This document shows, in pieces, positions 8,008 through 16,587 of a stretch of 64,000 nucleotides of DNA. Under the pieces are notes generated by a model. It was given only the letters and a program-made list of their open reading frames with translations, was not told the origin of the DNA and made no database searches. This DNA comes from an uncultured Pseudomonadota bacterium. Its GTDB lineage: Bacteria > Pseudomonadota > Gammaproteobacteria > Methylococcales > Methylomonadaceae. The stretch's first letter is position 1; every line of letters begins with the position of its first letter. The position numbers and the translations under genes are program-made. The stretch is from positions 1-64,000 of the forward strand of contig CAIPQN010000090.1 of the NCBI GenBank assembly GCA_903867225.1, written 5' to 3'.

Positions 8008-10140
8008 ATGCTGAAAAAGTCTTTACGAACACTTTTAAAAATCCTTTATCGCGTCGAAGTGATTGGTTTAGAAAATTATTACAAAGCGGGAAATCGCGTG
8101 TTAATCATTTCTAATCATTGTTCTTTTTTAGATCCGCCTTTGCTTGCGGCTTTTTTACCAGATGAAATTACATTTGCAATTAACACTCATATTGCCCAGC
8201 AATGGTGGATGAAACCGTTTTTAAATTTGGCAACTTTTTTTCCTGTCGATCCGACACATCCGATGTCACTTAAAAATTTAATTCATTATTTGCAACACGA
8301 CACCAAAGTTTTGATTTTTCCAGAAGGGCGAATCTCAACGACGGGTTCGTTGATGAAGATTTATGATGGTACTGGAATGGTTGCGGATAAATCGGACGCA
8401 ATGATTTTGCCGATTCAGATTACGGGCGCGAAATATACGCCATTTTCAAAATTACGCGGTATTGTGCGGTTGCGTTGGTTTCCGAAAATTACGCTGACGA
8501 TTTTTCCACCGACTCATATTCATGCTCAAAAAGAATTGACAGGTAAAAATCGCCGTAAAAGCAGTGGACATATTTTGGCGGATTTAATGGCAGAAATGCA
8601 GTTTATCGCCAGTCCAACGCGCGAAACTATTTTTGCCAGTTTATTAAATGCCCGACATATTCACGGTGCTAAACATTTAGTTGCGGAAGATTTGGAGCGT
8701 CAACCGTTGAGCTACGATGCACTGATTACACACACGTTGATTATTGGTAATGCACTGAAAAAAATTACACAACCGAATGAAAACGTCGGTGTTCTTTTGC
8801 CGAATTCGAGCAAAACGTTGTGCGTAGTATTAGGTTTGCAACAGCAACAGCGAGTGCCAGCGATGTTGAATTTTTCAACAGGCGCAGTGGGTATGATTTC
8901 AGCGTGCAAAACGGCGCAAGTTAAAACCGTTTTAACGTCGCGTAAATTTGTAGAATTAGCAAAACTACAAAATGACGCGATGTTATTAAGTGAAACGGTT
9001 GAACTGATTTATTTAGAAGATTTGGCGCAAACGATTTCGTTAACAGATAAATTGCGTGGCGCAATAGCCAGTAAAACCGTCACTTTCTGGCACAAAAATG
9101 ACGTAAATCCTGACAGCGCGGCGGTGATTTTATTTACGTCTGGTTCAGAAGGAACACCAAAAGGTGTTGTACTTTCGCACACCAACATTTTATCGAATCA
9201 CCAACAAGTTTCAGCACGAATTGATTTTAATCCGAACGATGTGATTTTGAATTTCTTGCCAATGTTTCATTCGTTTGGCTTTACGATTGGCACGTTGTTA
9301 CCTGTTTTGAATGGCATGAAAACGTTTTTTTATCCGACACCGCTACATTTTTCGATTATTCCTGAAATGGCGTATGAAACAAACGCCACAATTATGTTCG
9401 GCACAAATACGTTTTTGGCGGCGTATGGTAAAAAAGCCCATCCGTATGATTTTTACAATTTGCGTTATGTAGTGGCTGGTGCAGAAAAATTACAAGATAA
9501 CACGCGTGAATTGTGGTCGGAAAAATTTGGGATTCGGATTTTAGAAGGTTATGGTGCAACCGAAACCGCACCTGTTGCCGCTGTGAATACGCCAATGGAT
9601 TATAAAGTCGGAACAGTCGGGCGATTATTACCACGTTTGGAATACCGTTTAGAATCTGTCGAAGGTATTGAAGATGCGGGTCGATTACATTTGCGTGGTG
9701 CGAATGTGATGCTCGGCTATTTGTTGGCAGACGGGGCAGGGCAGTTACAACCGACCGAATCTATTTACGGGAAGGGCTGGTATGACACGGGCGATATTGT
9801 TCACATTGATGACGACGGCTTTTTGTATATTCGCGGACGCAGCAAACGGTTTGCAAAAATTGGCGGTGAAATGGTGTCATTAACATTTGTTGAACAATTG
9901 GCAATGCAAGCGTGGGAAAAAGCACATCATGCGGTCATTAGTTTGCCAGACGCGAAAAAAGGTGAGCAAATCATTTTAATTACCACTCAAAAAGATGCAA
10001 CGTTGCACGAATTAGCTAAAAAATCGGAAGGTGTGGCAGCAATAAATTTACCGAAAAAGATTTTGTTTATCGATGCCATTCCTGTCATGGCAACGGGAAA
10101 AACAGATTATGTGGCACTCACTAAATGGGCAACAACATGA
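8008..10140 (+). CDS. aas: Bifunctional lysophospholipid acyltransferase / acyl-[ACP] synthetase (Aas-like)
   Basis: A 710-residue fusion, close in size to E. coli Aas (719). Residues 1-210 form a PlsC-type acyltransferase with NHCSFLD (HX4D) and FPEGR motifs. Residues 220-710 form an AMP-binding acyl-activating domain with LFTSGSEGTPKGV (P-loop), GYGATETAP and a YDTGDIV segment, ending in a catalytic-lysine motif (MATGKTDY). In E. coli this membrane enzyme reacylates lyso-phosphatidylethanolamine with acyl groups activated on ACP. No MFS flippase domain is fused. The stop overlaps the next ATG (ATGA), so it is translationally coupled to the epimerase gene. Confidence 0.85.
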   Translation: MLKKSLRTLLKILYRVEVIGLENYYKAGNRVLIISNHCSFLDPPLLAAFLPDEITFAINTHIAQQWWMKPFLNLATFFPVDPTHPMSLKNLIHYLQHDTKVLIFPEGRISTTGSLMKIYDGTGMVADKSDAMILPIQITGAKYTPFSKLRGIVRLRWFPKITLTIFPPTHIHAQKELTGKNRRKSSGHILADLMAEMQFIASPTRETIFASLLNARHIHGAKHLVAEDLERQPLSYDALITHTLIIGNALKKITQPNENVGVLLPNSSKTLCVVLGLQQQQRVPAMLNFSTGAVGMISACKTAQVKTVLTSRKFVELAKLQNDAMLLSETVELIYLEDLAQTISLTDKLRGAIASKTVTFWHKNDVNPDSAAVILFTSGSEGTPKGVVLSHTNILSNHQQVSARIDFNPNDVILNFLPMFHSFGFTIGTLLPVLNGMKTFFYPTPLHFSIIPEMAYETNATIMFGTNTFLAAYGKKAHPYDFYNLRYVVAGAEKLQDNTRELWSEKFGIRILEGYGATETAPVAAVNTPMDYKVGTVGRLLPRLEYRLESVEGIEDAGRLHLRGANVMLGYLLADGAGQLQPTESIYGKGWYDTGDIVHIDDDGFLYIRGRSKRFAKIGGEMVSLTFVEQLAMQAWEKAHHAVISLPDAKKGEQIILITTQKDATLHELAKKSEGVAAINLPKKILFIDAIPVMATGKTDYVALTKWATT

Positions 10141-11093
10141 AAATTTTAGTCACGGGAGCCGCTGGTTTTATTGGTGCAGCATTGAGTTTGAGTTTGCTTG
10201 AACGCGGCGATGAAGTCATTGGCGTGGATAATTTAAATGATTATTACGACGTTTCTTTAAAACATGCGCGATTGGCGCGATTAACCCCATTTGAAAATTT
10301 TAAATTTGTTCAACTGAATATCGCTGACCGCGATGCAATGGAAGAATTATTTGCAACTGAACAATTTGAACGAGTAGTTAATTTAGCGGCGCAAGCAGGC
10401 GTGCGTTATTCAATCACGAATCCGCACGTTTACGCCGAATCAAATTTAATTGGCTTTTTGAATGTTCTGGAAGGCTGTCGCCACAATCAAGTTGATTTGA
10501 TTTATGCGTCATCGAGTTCGGTTTATGGCGCGAATACGAAATTACCTTTTTCAACTGATGATAAAGTCGATAACCCCGTTTCGTTATATGCCGCAACCAA
10601 AAAATCGAATGAATTAATGGCGCATAGTTACAGTCATTTATACGATTTTGCCACAACAGGTTTGCGATTTTTTACGGTTTACGGTGAATGGGGGCGACCC
10701 GATATGTCACCATTCATTTTTGCGCGACAAATTTTGGCTGGGAAACCGATTGATTTGTTTAATTACGGTAAACACAGCCGCGACTTTACTTATATTGATG
10801 ATATTGTCGAGGGCATTTTGCGTGTGATTGATAAGCCAGCAAAATCGCGTTATCAAATTTATAATATAGGCAACAGTCAGCCTGAACAGTTATTAACTTT
10901 TGTTGAAACGCTTGAAAAACATTTAGGTAAAACGGCGATTAAAAACCTTTTACCCATGCAGGCTGGCGATGTTCAAGATACTTATGCTGATGTCAGCGAT
11001 TTAATGCGCGATTTTGATTATTTACCTAAAACTTCGTTAGATGTTGGCGTTGAAAAGTTTGTTAAGTGGTATAAAACGTTTTATGAAAATTGA
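10137..11093 (+). CDS. NAD-dependent nucleotide-sugar epimerase (UDP-glucuronate 4-epimerase-like)
   Basis: A 318-residue extended short-chain dehydrogenase. The start at 10137 is preferred over an in-frame ATG 12 nt earlier because it gives the standard ATGA overlap with aas and begins MKILVTGAAGFIG, the Rossmann NAD-binding loop. The catalytic triad is present as SSSSVYG (Ser) and YAATKKSNE (Tyr-x3-Lys). VDNLNDYYDVSLKHARL and GRPDMSPFIF resemble UDP-glucuronate 4-epimerases and related capsule enzymes. It probably supplies a uronic acid or hexose for surface polysaccharide. The specific sugar is uncertain. Confidence 0.82.
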   Translation: MKILVTGAAGFIGAALSLSLLERGDEVIGVDNLNDYYDVSLKHARLARLTPFENFKFVQLNIADRDAMEELFATEQFERVVNLAAQAGVRYSITNPHVYAESNLIGFLNVLEGCRHNQVDLIYASSSSVYGANTKLPFSTDDKVDNPVSLYAATKKSNELMAHSYSHLYDFATTGLRFFTVYGEWGRPDMSPFIFARQILAGKPIDLFNYGKHSRDFTYIDDIVEGILRVIDKPAKSRYQIYNIGNSQPEQLLTFVETLEKHLGKTAIKNLLPMQAGDVQDTYADVSDLMRDFDYLPKTSLDVGVEKFVKWYKTFYEN

Positions 11094-11151
11094 ACGCACA
11101 GCACAATTCATAGATAATCAGCGCATTTTTAACCCTTTTACTAAGTGACTC

Positions 11152-11532
11152 ATGCACATTACTTTACTTAAATCTAAACTTCATCGCGCCACTGTAACCC
11201 AATCTGAATTGGGTTATGAAGGCTCGTGCGCCATTGACAGTGATATTTTGGACTCAGCAAATATCCACGAATATGAACAAATTCAAATTTATAACGTAAA
11301 TAATGGCGCACGTTTTACGACGTATGCAATTCGAGCTGAAGCAGGTTCAAGAACTTTTTCGGTAAATGGCGCAGCGGCAAGATTGGCGTGTGTTGGTGAT
11401 TTAATTATTGTTTGTACTTACGCGCAATTTTCCAACGAAGAAGTAGAAAGTTACCATCCTAAATTAGTGTATTTTGATGGAAAAAATAACGTTGTACGAA
11501 CCGCTACCGAAATTCCAACACAAATCCTATGA
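11152..11532 (+). CDS. panD: Aspartate 1-decarboxylase
   Basis: A 126-residue pyruvoyl-dependent enzyme that turns L-aspartate into beta-alanine for pantothenate and CoA synthesis. It begins [17 protein letters not shown] and has the self-cleavage site GYEGSCAID with the Gly24-Ser25 bond at the expected position, plus the substrate-site Arg/Tyr region ([20 protein letters not shown]). Length is normal. Its stop overlaps the start of the globin-domain gene by 4 nt, so the two are coupled. No panB or panC is nearby. Confidence 0.95.
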   Translation: MHITLLKSKLHRATVTQSELGYEGSCAIDSDILDSANIHEYEQIQIYNVNNGARFTTYAIRAEAGSRTFSVNGAAARLACVGDLIIVCTYAQFSNEEVESYHPKLVYFDGKNNVVRTATEIPTQIL

Positions 11533-11972
11533 AACCTTTTGAATCTTTGCATAAAGAAACGCTCAAAGAATTACACACAGAGCAAAATAAACCTCTTTTT
11601 GAGAAAATTTTGGCGTTAGTGCAACCCCGTGCAGATGATATAGCTATGTATTTTTATCGTGAATTGCTTAATCACGAAAAAGCTATTCGATTTCTAAATC
11701 ATGATCTTGTCAAAAATCGTTTGCGAATTACGTTAGCAAAATGGCTATGTGATTCATTACGTTATCAATCCACACCAGACGACTTGAACAAAAGTTATCA
11801 GTATCAGCGTGAAATTGGGCAAATTCATGCGCGAATTGATTTGCCGATGAGTTTAGTTGATTACGGAATGGGATTGATAAAATTACAAGTCGCGCTTGTT
11901 TTGAAAGAATCGAATTTAGAACGTGATGAATTAGCCGATGCCATTATTCTTTGTGGGCAAGTTTTTGATTAG
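11529..11972 (+). CDS. Globin-coupled sensor domain (N-terminal part of a split diguanylate cyclase)
   Basis: A 147-residue haem-globin sensor domain. The proximal histidine is His100 in the segment [20 protein letters not shown], and Tyr43 (YFYREL) is a distal-pocket candidate, as in DosC/YddV and HemAT. Such domains bind O2 through haem. The frame ends FD-stop at 11970-11972, and the GGDEF partner begins 2 nt later in another frame. Inserting one T at about 11970 would give a continuous [12 protein letters not shown] linker, so the two frames look like one gene, a globin-coupled diguanylate cyclase of about 470 residues, broken by a single-base deletion. Coupled translation of two separate proteins is the alternative. 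Confidence 0.8.
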   Translation: MKPFESLHKETLKELHTEQNKPLFEKILALVQPRADDIAMYFYRELLNHEKAIRFLNHDLVKNRLRITLAKWLCDSLRYQSTPDDLNKSYQYQREIGQIHARIDLPMSLVDYGMGLIKLQVALVLKESNLERDELADAIILCGQVFD

Positions 11973-11974
11973 GC

Positions 11975-12940
11975 TTGGCTGTTATCGATGAAAGTTATGC
12001 TCACGATACAATGATTAACGAAAAAAATGCAGAATCTTTAAAGCTGCACGTTTCATCACAAAATCTCGCATTTGATTATTCAAAGTTATGTACGTCGCTT
12101 TCGGAATGGATGCGAAACTTATTATTGCAAATTACTCAAAATAAATATGATGCTAGTACACAAGGCACTATTCGTCATTCTAATTTTGGTTTATGGGTTT
12201 CACATAAAGCACATTTATTTTTAGCAGGCAGAAAAGAACTGCGTTTATTGGTTTTACAACTTGATAACATCGATGAAGAAATGCGTTTGTTAGGCATTTA
12301 TGTGCTTGATAAAAATGTAATCGCTATCGAAGAAACGTTAAGTCATTTAAATGAGCATATTTCGACTACCATTTGGATATTAAATAATCTCGCCAACGAT
12401 ACCATTGAAGAAGAAAATGGACGCGATCCACTCACGCATTTATTTAATCGACGTTATTTAGAAACCGTGATGCGCCACGAAACCCGTTACAGTTTAGAAA
12501 ACGGAATTTTGTTTGGTTGCGTGATGGTGGATATTGATTTTTTCAAAAATGTGAATGATACCTATGGACATGATAATGGTGATCGCGTGCTATTGCAGCT
12601 GGCTGATATTTTAGCGCAACAAGTTCGAGCGGGGGATTTTGTATTTCGATTAGGTGGTGAAGAATTTATGATTGTTCTTGCCGATGTTCAAATACCAGCA
12701 ATTAATATCGTTGCAGAAAAAATTCGGTTTGCAGTGGAAAAATTTGAATTTAAATTAAGTAATAACATTCCGTTGACATTGACGATTAGTGTTGGCACAG
12801 CAATTCATGATGGACATCCAGATTTTAAAAATACAATTAAAATGGCAGATGAAGCATTATATGTAGCGAAAGAAAGCGGTCGAAATCAAGTGGTTGCTGC
12901 GCCGCAAACGCCGATAACTTACGCAGTGAAAAATGACTAA
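11975..12940 (+). CDS. Diguanylate cyclase (GGDEF) half of a split globin-coupled cyclase
   Basis: Read from TTG 11975; the first ATG is at 12011. Residues 1-145 form a helical linker domain like the middle domain of DosC. Residues 150-310 are a GGDEF domain starting DPLTHLFNRRYLE, with the active site as RLGGEEF and an inhibitory I-site RxxD (RAGD) five residues upstream of it. All catalytic features for making c-di-GMP from two GTP are present. The weak TTG start and lack of a ribosome-binding site support the idea that this is the second part of a frameshifted globin-GGDEF gene. It overlaps tsaE by 8 nt. If truly separated, the cyclase would lose oxygen control. Confidence 0.85.
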   Translation: MAVIDESYAHDTMINEKNAESLKLHVSSQNLAFDYSKLCTSLSEWMRNLLLQITQNKYDASTQGTIRHSNFGLWVSHKAHLFLAGRKELRLLVLQLDNIDEEMRLLGIYVLDKNVIAIEETLSHLNEHISTTIWILNNLANDTIEEENGRDPLTHLFNRRYLETVMRHETRYSLENGILFGCVMVDIDFFKNVNDTYGHDNGDRVLLQLADILAQQVRAGDFVFRLGGEEFMIVLADVQIPAINIVAEKIRFAVEKFEFKLSNNIPLTLTISVGTAIHDGHPDFKNTIKMADEALYVAKESGRNQVVAAPQTPITYAVKND

Positions 12941-13370
12941 TTCCTTTTTTTTACCAGACAATGAAGCCACCGAAAAATTTGGTGCAGATTTATGGTTGCA
13001 GCTGCCAAAAAAATCACTGATTTTTTTACACGGTGATTTAGGCGCGGGTAAAACAACATTAGTGCGCGGATTATTACGAGCAGCTGGTGTAACTGGTGCA
13101 ATTAAAAGTCCAACGTATGCACTAATTGAAGAATACGAAGTTAATGAACGCAAAATTTTCCATTTCGATTTGTATCGCCTTGCAGATTCTGAAGAATTGG
13201 AGTGGATTGGAATTGATGATTATTTGAATGAAAATGCGTTGTGTTTTGTTGAATGGGCAGATAAAGGTGCGGGTGTTTTACCCGCAGCAAATGTGAATAT
13301 CTCATTAACTATTCAGCGTGACGGGCGATTACTTCAAATAAATGGATTAAACACGATAAAAACATCTTAA
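12933..13370 (+). CDS. tsaE: tRNA threonylcarbamoyladenosine biosynthesis ATPase TsaE
   Basis: A 145-residue P-loop ATPase with Walker A HGDLGAGKTTLVRG near residue 35, SPTYALIEEY and a C-terminal FVEWADKG segment, the normal TsaE layout. It binds the TsaD-TsaB complex and powers turnover of t6A synthesis. Its start overlaps the GGDEF gene by 8 nt. It precedes an amidase and mutL, the same order as E. coli tsaE-amiB-mutL. Confidence 0.95.
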   Translation: MTNSFFLPDNEATEKFGADLWLQLPKKSLIFLHGDLGAGKTTLVRGLLRAAGVTGAIKSPTYALIEEYEVNERKIFHFDLYRLADSEELEWIGIDDYLNENALCFVEWADKGAGVLPAANVNISLTIQRDGRLLQINGLNTIKTS

Positions 13371-13437
13371 TTAGTGCGTGTAAAAACAATAACATACTGA
13401 TATAATTTAAACCATATTATCACTGGTGGGTTATGGT

Positions 13438-14748
13438 ATGAGTCGTTATTGGAAATTATTGATTGTTCTATTAAATTTATATAGCTTGATGAATTTGGCT
13501 TATGCCGATGAGGTTCTGCGCGTAAATTCGCTGCGTTATTGGACTACGCCTGATCAGTCGCGTATCACACTCGACGTAAGTGCGTCTGCAAATCAAAATA
13601 AGGTGCAATTTTTTGACAACCCAGCACGTTTGGTGATTGATTTACCTAATGCAGTGGTGACAAAAGAATTGTCACAACCTCCTGCGTCACATCCATTATT
13701 TTCCAGCATTCGTGTCGGAACTAAAAACAGTACCGATTTGCGTATTGTCATTGATTTAAAAAAGCCACTTTCAACAAAAACCACCACGTTACATACTGAT
13801 GCGTTAGGCAATAATAAATTTGTCGTAGAATTATTAGATAAAGGTTTGAGTAATCAAGTCGCAAAAGTTGAACCAATAATTGATGCAAAACCTTTCAATA
13901 AATCTGTTCCAATCATTGAAAAAATTCCAGTAAAAACAACTTCAATATCTAAAGCTGTTCCAGAAGTTGTAATCAAGAAGTCAACCACACCAATAATTTC
14001 TGTAAAAAACACCGAAGATACAAATCGAAAAATTGTAAAACTTTTTGTTGTTGCCATTGATGCTGGACATGGTGGTAATGATTCTGGCGCACAAGGCTCA
14101 GGCGGCACTTATGAAAAAGATGTCGTATTGTCGATTTCTAAAAAGTTAGAAGCTCTTGTTAATGCCCAAACTGGCATGAAAGCTGTCATGGTTCGACAAG
14201 GTGATTATTACGTCGGTTTACGCAAACGTATGGATATTGCACGGGCGGCGAGAGCAGATGTGTTTATATCAATTCACGCAGATTCGATTAAAGATACTGG
14301 CGTTCGGGGTGCATCAGTTTATGCGTTATCAACTAGCGGTGCATCGAGTGAATCTGCATATTGGCACGCTCACAGCGAAAATGCTGCCGATTTAGTCGAA
14401 GGCGAACAACTTAACGACGAAGAAAACGGCTTAACTAATGTTTTATTAGATTTATCACAAAGTGCGACACAAGAAGCGAGTGTATTATTAGCAAATAAAG
14501 TTTTACATAACTTTGAAACTGTCGCTGAATTGCACTTTGAATCCGTACAAAAAGCGGCTTTTGCGGTACTAAAATCACCTGACATTCCGTCAATTTTGGT
14601 CGAAACAGCGTTTATTTCAAATCATGCTGAAGAGTTGAAATTAGTGAATTCGGGGCATCAGTTAAAAATTGCTACCGCGATTTTAAAGGGAGTTCATAGT
14701 TACATGAAACAACCTAAAAACGAACAACAACGTATTGCCGCATTATAA
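13438..14748 (+). CDS. N-acetylmuramoyl-L-alanine amidase with AMIN domain (AmiB/AmiC type)
   Basis: A 436-residue periplasmic amidase. ATG 13438 is preferred because GGTGGG lies 7 nt before it and the product then begins with a clean signal peptide (SRYWKLLIVLL to NLAYA|DEV); a GTG at 13426 is the alternative. After the signal comes an AMIN domain (about 20-130) that targets septal peptidoglycan, a low-complexity linker, then an Amidase_3 domain (about 205-430) with AIDAGHGGNDSGA (zinc His), E in GTYEKDVVLSI, ISIHADS (zinc His) and VETAFISN (catalytic Glu). It splits the stem peptide from glycan at cell division. No LysM repeat is visible. Confidence 0.93.
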   Translation: MSRYWKLLIVLLNLYSLMNLAYADEVLRVNSLRYWTTPDQSRITLDVSASANQNKVQFFDNPARLVIDLPNAVVTKELSQPPASHPLFSSIRVGTKNSTDLRIVIDLKKPLSTKTTTLHTDALGNNKFVVELLDKGLSNQVAKVEPIIDAKPFNKSVPIIEKIPVKTTSISKAVPEVVIKKSTTPIISVKNTEDTNRKIVKLFVVAIDAGHGGNDSGAQGSGGTYEKDVVLSISKKLEALVNAQTGMKAVMVRQGDYYVGLRKRMDIARAARADVFISIHADSIKDTGVRGASVYALSTSGASSESAYWHAHSENAADLVEGEQLNDEENGLTNVLLDLSQSATQEASVLLANKVLHNFETVAELHFESVQKAAFAVLKSPDIPSILVETAFISNHAEELKLVNSGHQLKIATAILKGVHSYMKQPKNEQQRIAAL

Positions 14749-14770
14749 TTTAACGCATTTATCACTTACA

Positions 14771-14797
14771 AAGGCGCGAGTTTCGCGCCTTTTTTAT
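14771..14797 (+). terminator. Rho-independent terminator after the amidase gene
   Basis: AAGGCGCGA (14771-14779) pairs with TCGCGCCTT (14783-14791) around a 3-nt loop and is followed by TTTTTATTTTT. It lies 22 nt after the amidase stop and 16 nt before mutL, so mutL would need read-through or a promoter of its own. Confidence 0.8.
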
Positions 14798-14812
14798 TTT
14801 TAAAAACAGCTC

Positions 14813-16579
14813 ATGTCTATTCATATTCTTCCACCGCAGCTCGTTAATCAAATCGCCGCTGGTGAAGTGATTGAACGCCCCGCATCGATTGTTAAAGAAC
14901 TACTCGAAAATTGTTTTGACGCGCAAGCCACACAAATTACGATTCATGTTGAACAAGGCGGATTGCGTTTAATTCGAGTTTATGACGATGGGGTTGGTAT
15001 TGAAAAAGACGATTTGCCATTGGCTTTATCGCGCCACGCCACGAGCAAAATCGCGAATCTTGATGATTTAGAACACGTTACCAGCATGGGATTTCGCGGC
15101 GAAGCGTTGGCGAGCATTAGTTCCGTCGCGAAATTAACGCTGACTTCGCGTGTTGAAAATTCGACACACGGTTGGTCGGTGATAAGTGATGGCGCAGAAC
15201 AATTTTTCGATATTCAACCTGCGCCCCATCCACAAGGTACAACCGTTGAAGTGTGCGATTTGTTTTATAACACGCCCGCGCGACGTAAGTTTTTAAAAAG
15301 TGATAAAACCGAATTTAGTCATATTGAAATCATTATAAAACGTATGGCGTTAAGTCGATTTGCATTAGGATTTACTCTATTTCATCAACAAAAAGAGATT
15401 TTAAAACTTACGCCCGCATTAGATCTAGCTCAACAAGAACAACGTGTCGCAGCAATTTTAAGTTCTGATTTTATTAATAACGCGCTGCATTTGGATTTTG
15501 AAATTTCGGGCTTGACGTTAAGCGGCTGGATTAGCGTGCCAACGTTTTCGCGTAGTCAAACGGATATGCAATTTTTTTATGTCAATGGGCGATTTGTCAA
15601 AGATAAAACCGTCGCGCACGCTATTAAACAAGCCTATTCGGATGTGCTTTTTCATGGGCGACACGCGGTTTTTGTGTTGTATTTGACGCTCAATCCCGAA
15701 GAAGTTGACGTAAACGCACATCCTGCAAAATTGGAGGTGCGATTTCGTGAAAGTCGGGCGGTGCATGATTTTGTAATGTCGTGTGTGAAACGTGCTTTGG
15801 CGAATGTGCGTCCGACGATTCCGAATTATGACGAATTGTCAGCGCATTCAGAAATTGAATTTGACACATTTCAAACTTCACCACGTTTTCAAAAATCGCT
15901 AAACCTTTCAGAACCTGAAATTTATCAAACACTTTATTCTCAGTCGAACGAATCACCAATTGAATATAAAAAAACGTTTGATACGAATCCAAATTTAATG
16001 GTTTTAGGTTATGCGATTTCGCATTTGCACGGAATTTATATTGTGGCTGAAACTGCGACAGGAATGGTTTTAGTCGATACGCACGCGGCACATGAACGCA
16101 TTACTTTCGAGCGGCTAAAGCAACAATACGCTGACGGTAAAATTGCCACGCAATCCTTGTTATTACCGATAAAAATTACCGTGACGGAAGCTGAAGCCGA
16201 ATTGGCTGAAAATTCGGAACATTTTTTTGCTCAATTGGGTTTTGAATTAAATCGGATTGCGCTAGAAACGCTTTTACTACGCGCTCAACCTGCGTTATTG
16301 CAGAATTCAGATGGTGAACAATTAGTGCGCGATGTGTTAGCAGATTTAATTGAACATGAAGAAAGTTACAGAATTCAAAGCGAATACAACGAAGTCTTGG
16401 CAAAAATGGCGTGTTACGGTTCGGTGCGAGCGCATCGACTTTTAACACAAGATGAAATGAATGCGTTGTTGCGCGAATTGGAACAAACAGAGCGGGGAGG
16501 GCAGTGTAATCACGGTCGCCCGACATGGATTTCATTATCGACACAAGATCTCGATAAGTTTTTTCTACGCGGGCAATGA
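14813..16579 (+). CDS. mutL: DNA mismatch repair protein MutL
   Basis: A 588-residue GHKL ATPase that links MutS recognition to strand incision. The N-terminus has the three ATP motifs: KELLENCFDA (motif I, E and N), DDGVGI (II) and TSMGFRGEALASISS (III). The middle has FVNGRFVKD and VDVNAHPAKLEVRF. The C-terminal dimer domain (about 400-588) contains DTHAAHERITFE and ends CNHGRPTWISLS. There is no DQHA-type endonuclease motif of the non-E. coli MutL class. It lies downstream of tsaE and the amidase, as in many gammaproteobacteria, and converges on der. Confidence 0.96.
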   Translation: MSIHILPPQLVNQIAAGEVIERPASIVKELLENCFDAQATQITIHVEQGGLRLIRVYDDGVGIEKDDLPLALSRHATSKIANLDDLEHVTSMGFRGEALASISSVAKLTLTSRVENSTHGWSVISDGAEQFFDIQPAPHPQGTTVEVCDLFYNTPARRKFLKSDKTEFSHIEIIIKRMALSRFALGFTLFHQQKEILKLTPALDLAQQEQRVAAILSSDFINNALHLDFEISGLTLSGWISVPTFSRSQTDMQFFYVNGRFVKDKTVAHAIKQAYSDVLFHGRHAVFVLYLTLNPEEVDVNAHPAKLEVRFRESRAVHDFVMSCVKRALANVRPTIPNYDELSAHSEIEFDTFQTSPRFQKSLNLSEPEIYQTLYSQSNESPIEYKKTFDTNPNLMVLGYAISHLHGIYIVAETATGMVLVDTHAAHERITFERLKQQYADGKIATQSLLLPIKITVTEAEAELAENSEHFFAQLGFELNRIALETLLLRAQPALLQNSDGEQLVRDVLADLIEHEESYRIQSEYNEVLAKMACYGSVRAHRLLTQDEMNALLRELEQTERGGQCNHGRPTWISLSTQDLDKFFLRGQ

Positions 16580-16587
16580 TGAATTTT

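Noticed and set aside
15690-16091. 133-codon open frame on the minus strand inside mutL
   Set aside because: It lies opposite well-supported mutL code, has no recognisable domain or ribosome-binding site, and is a shadow of the AT-rich codon use.
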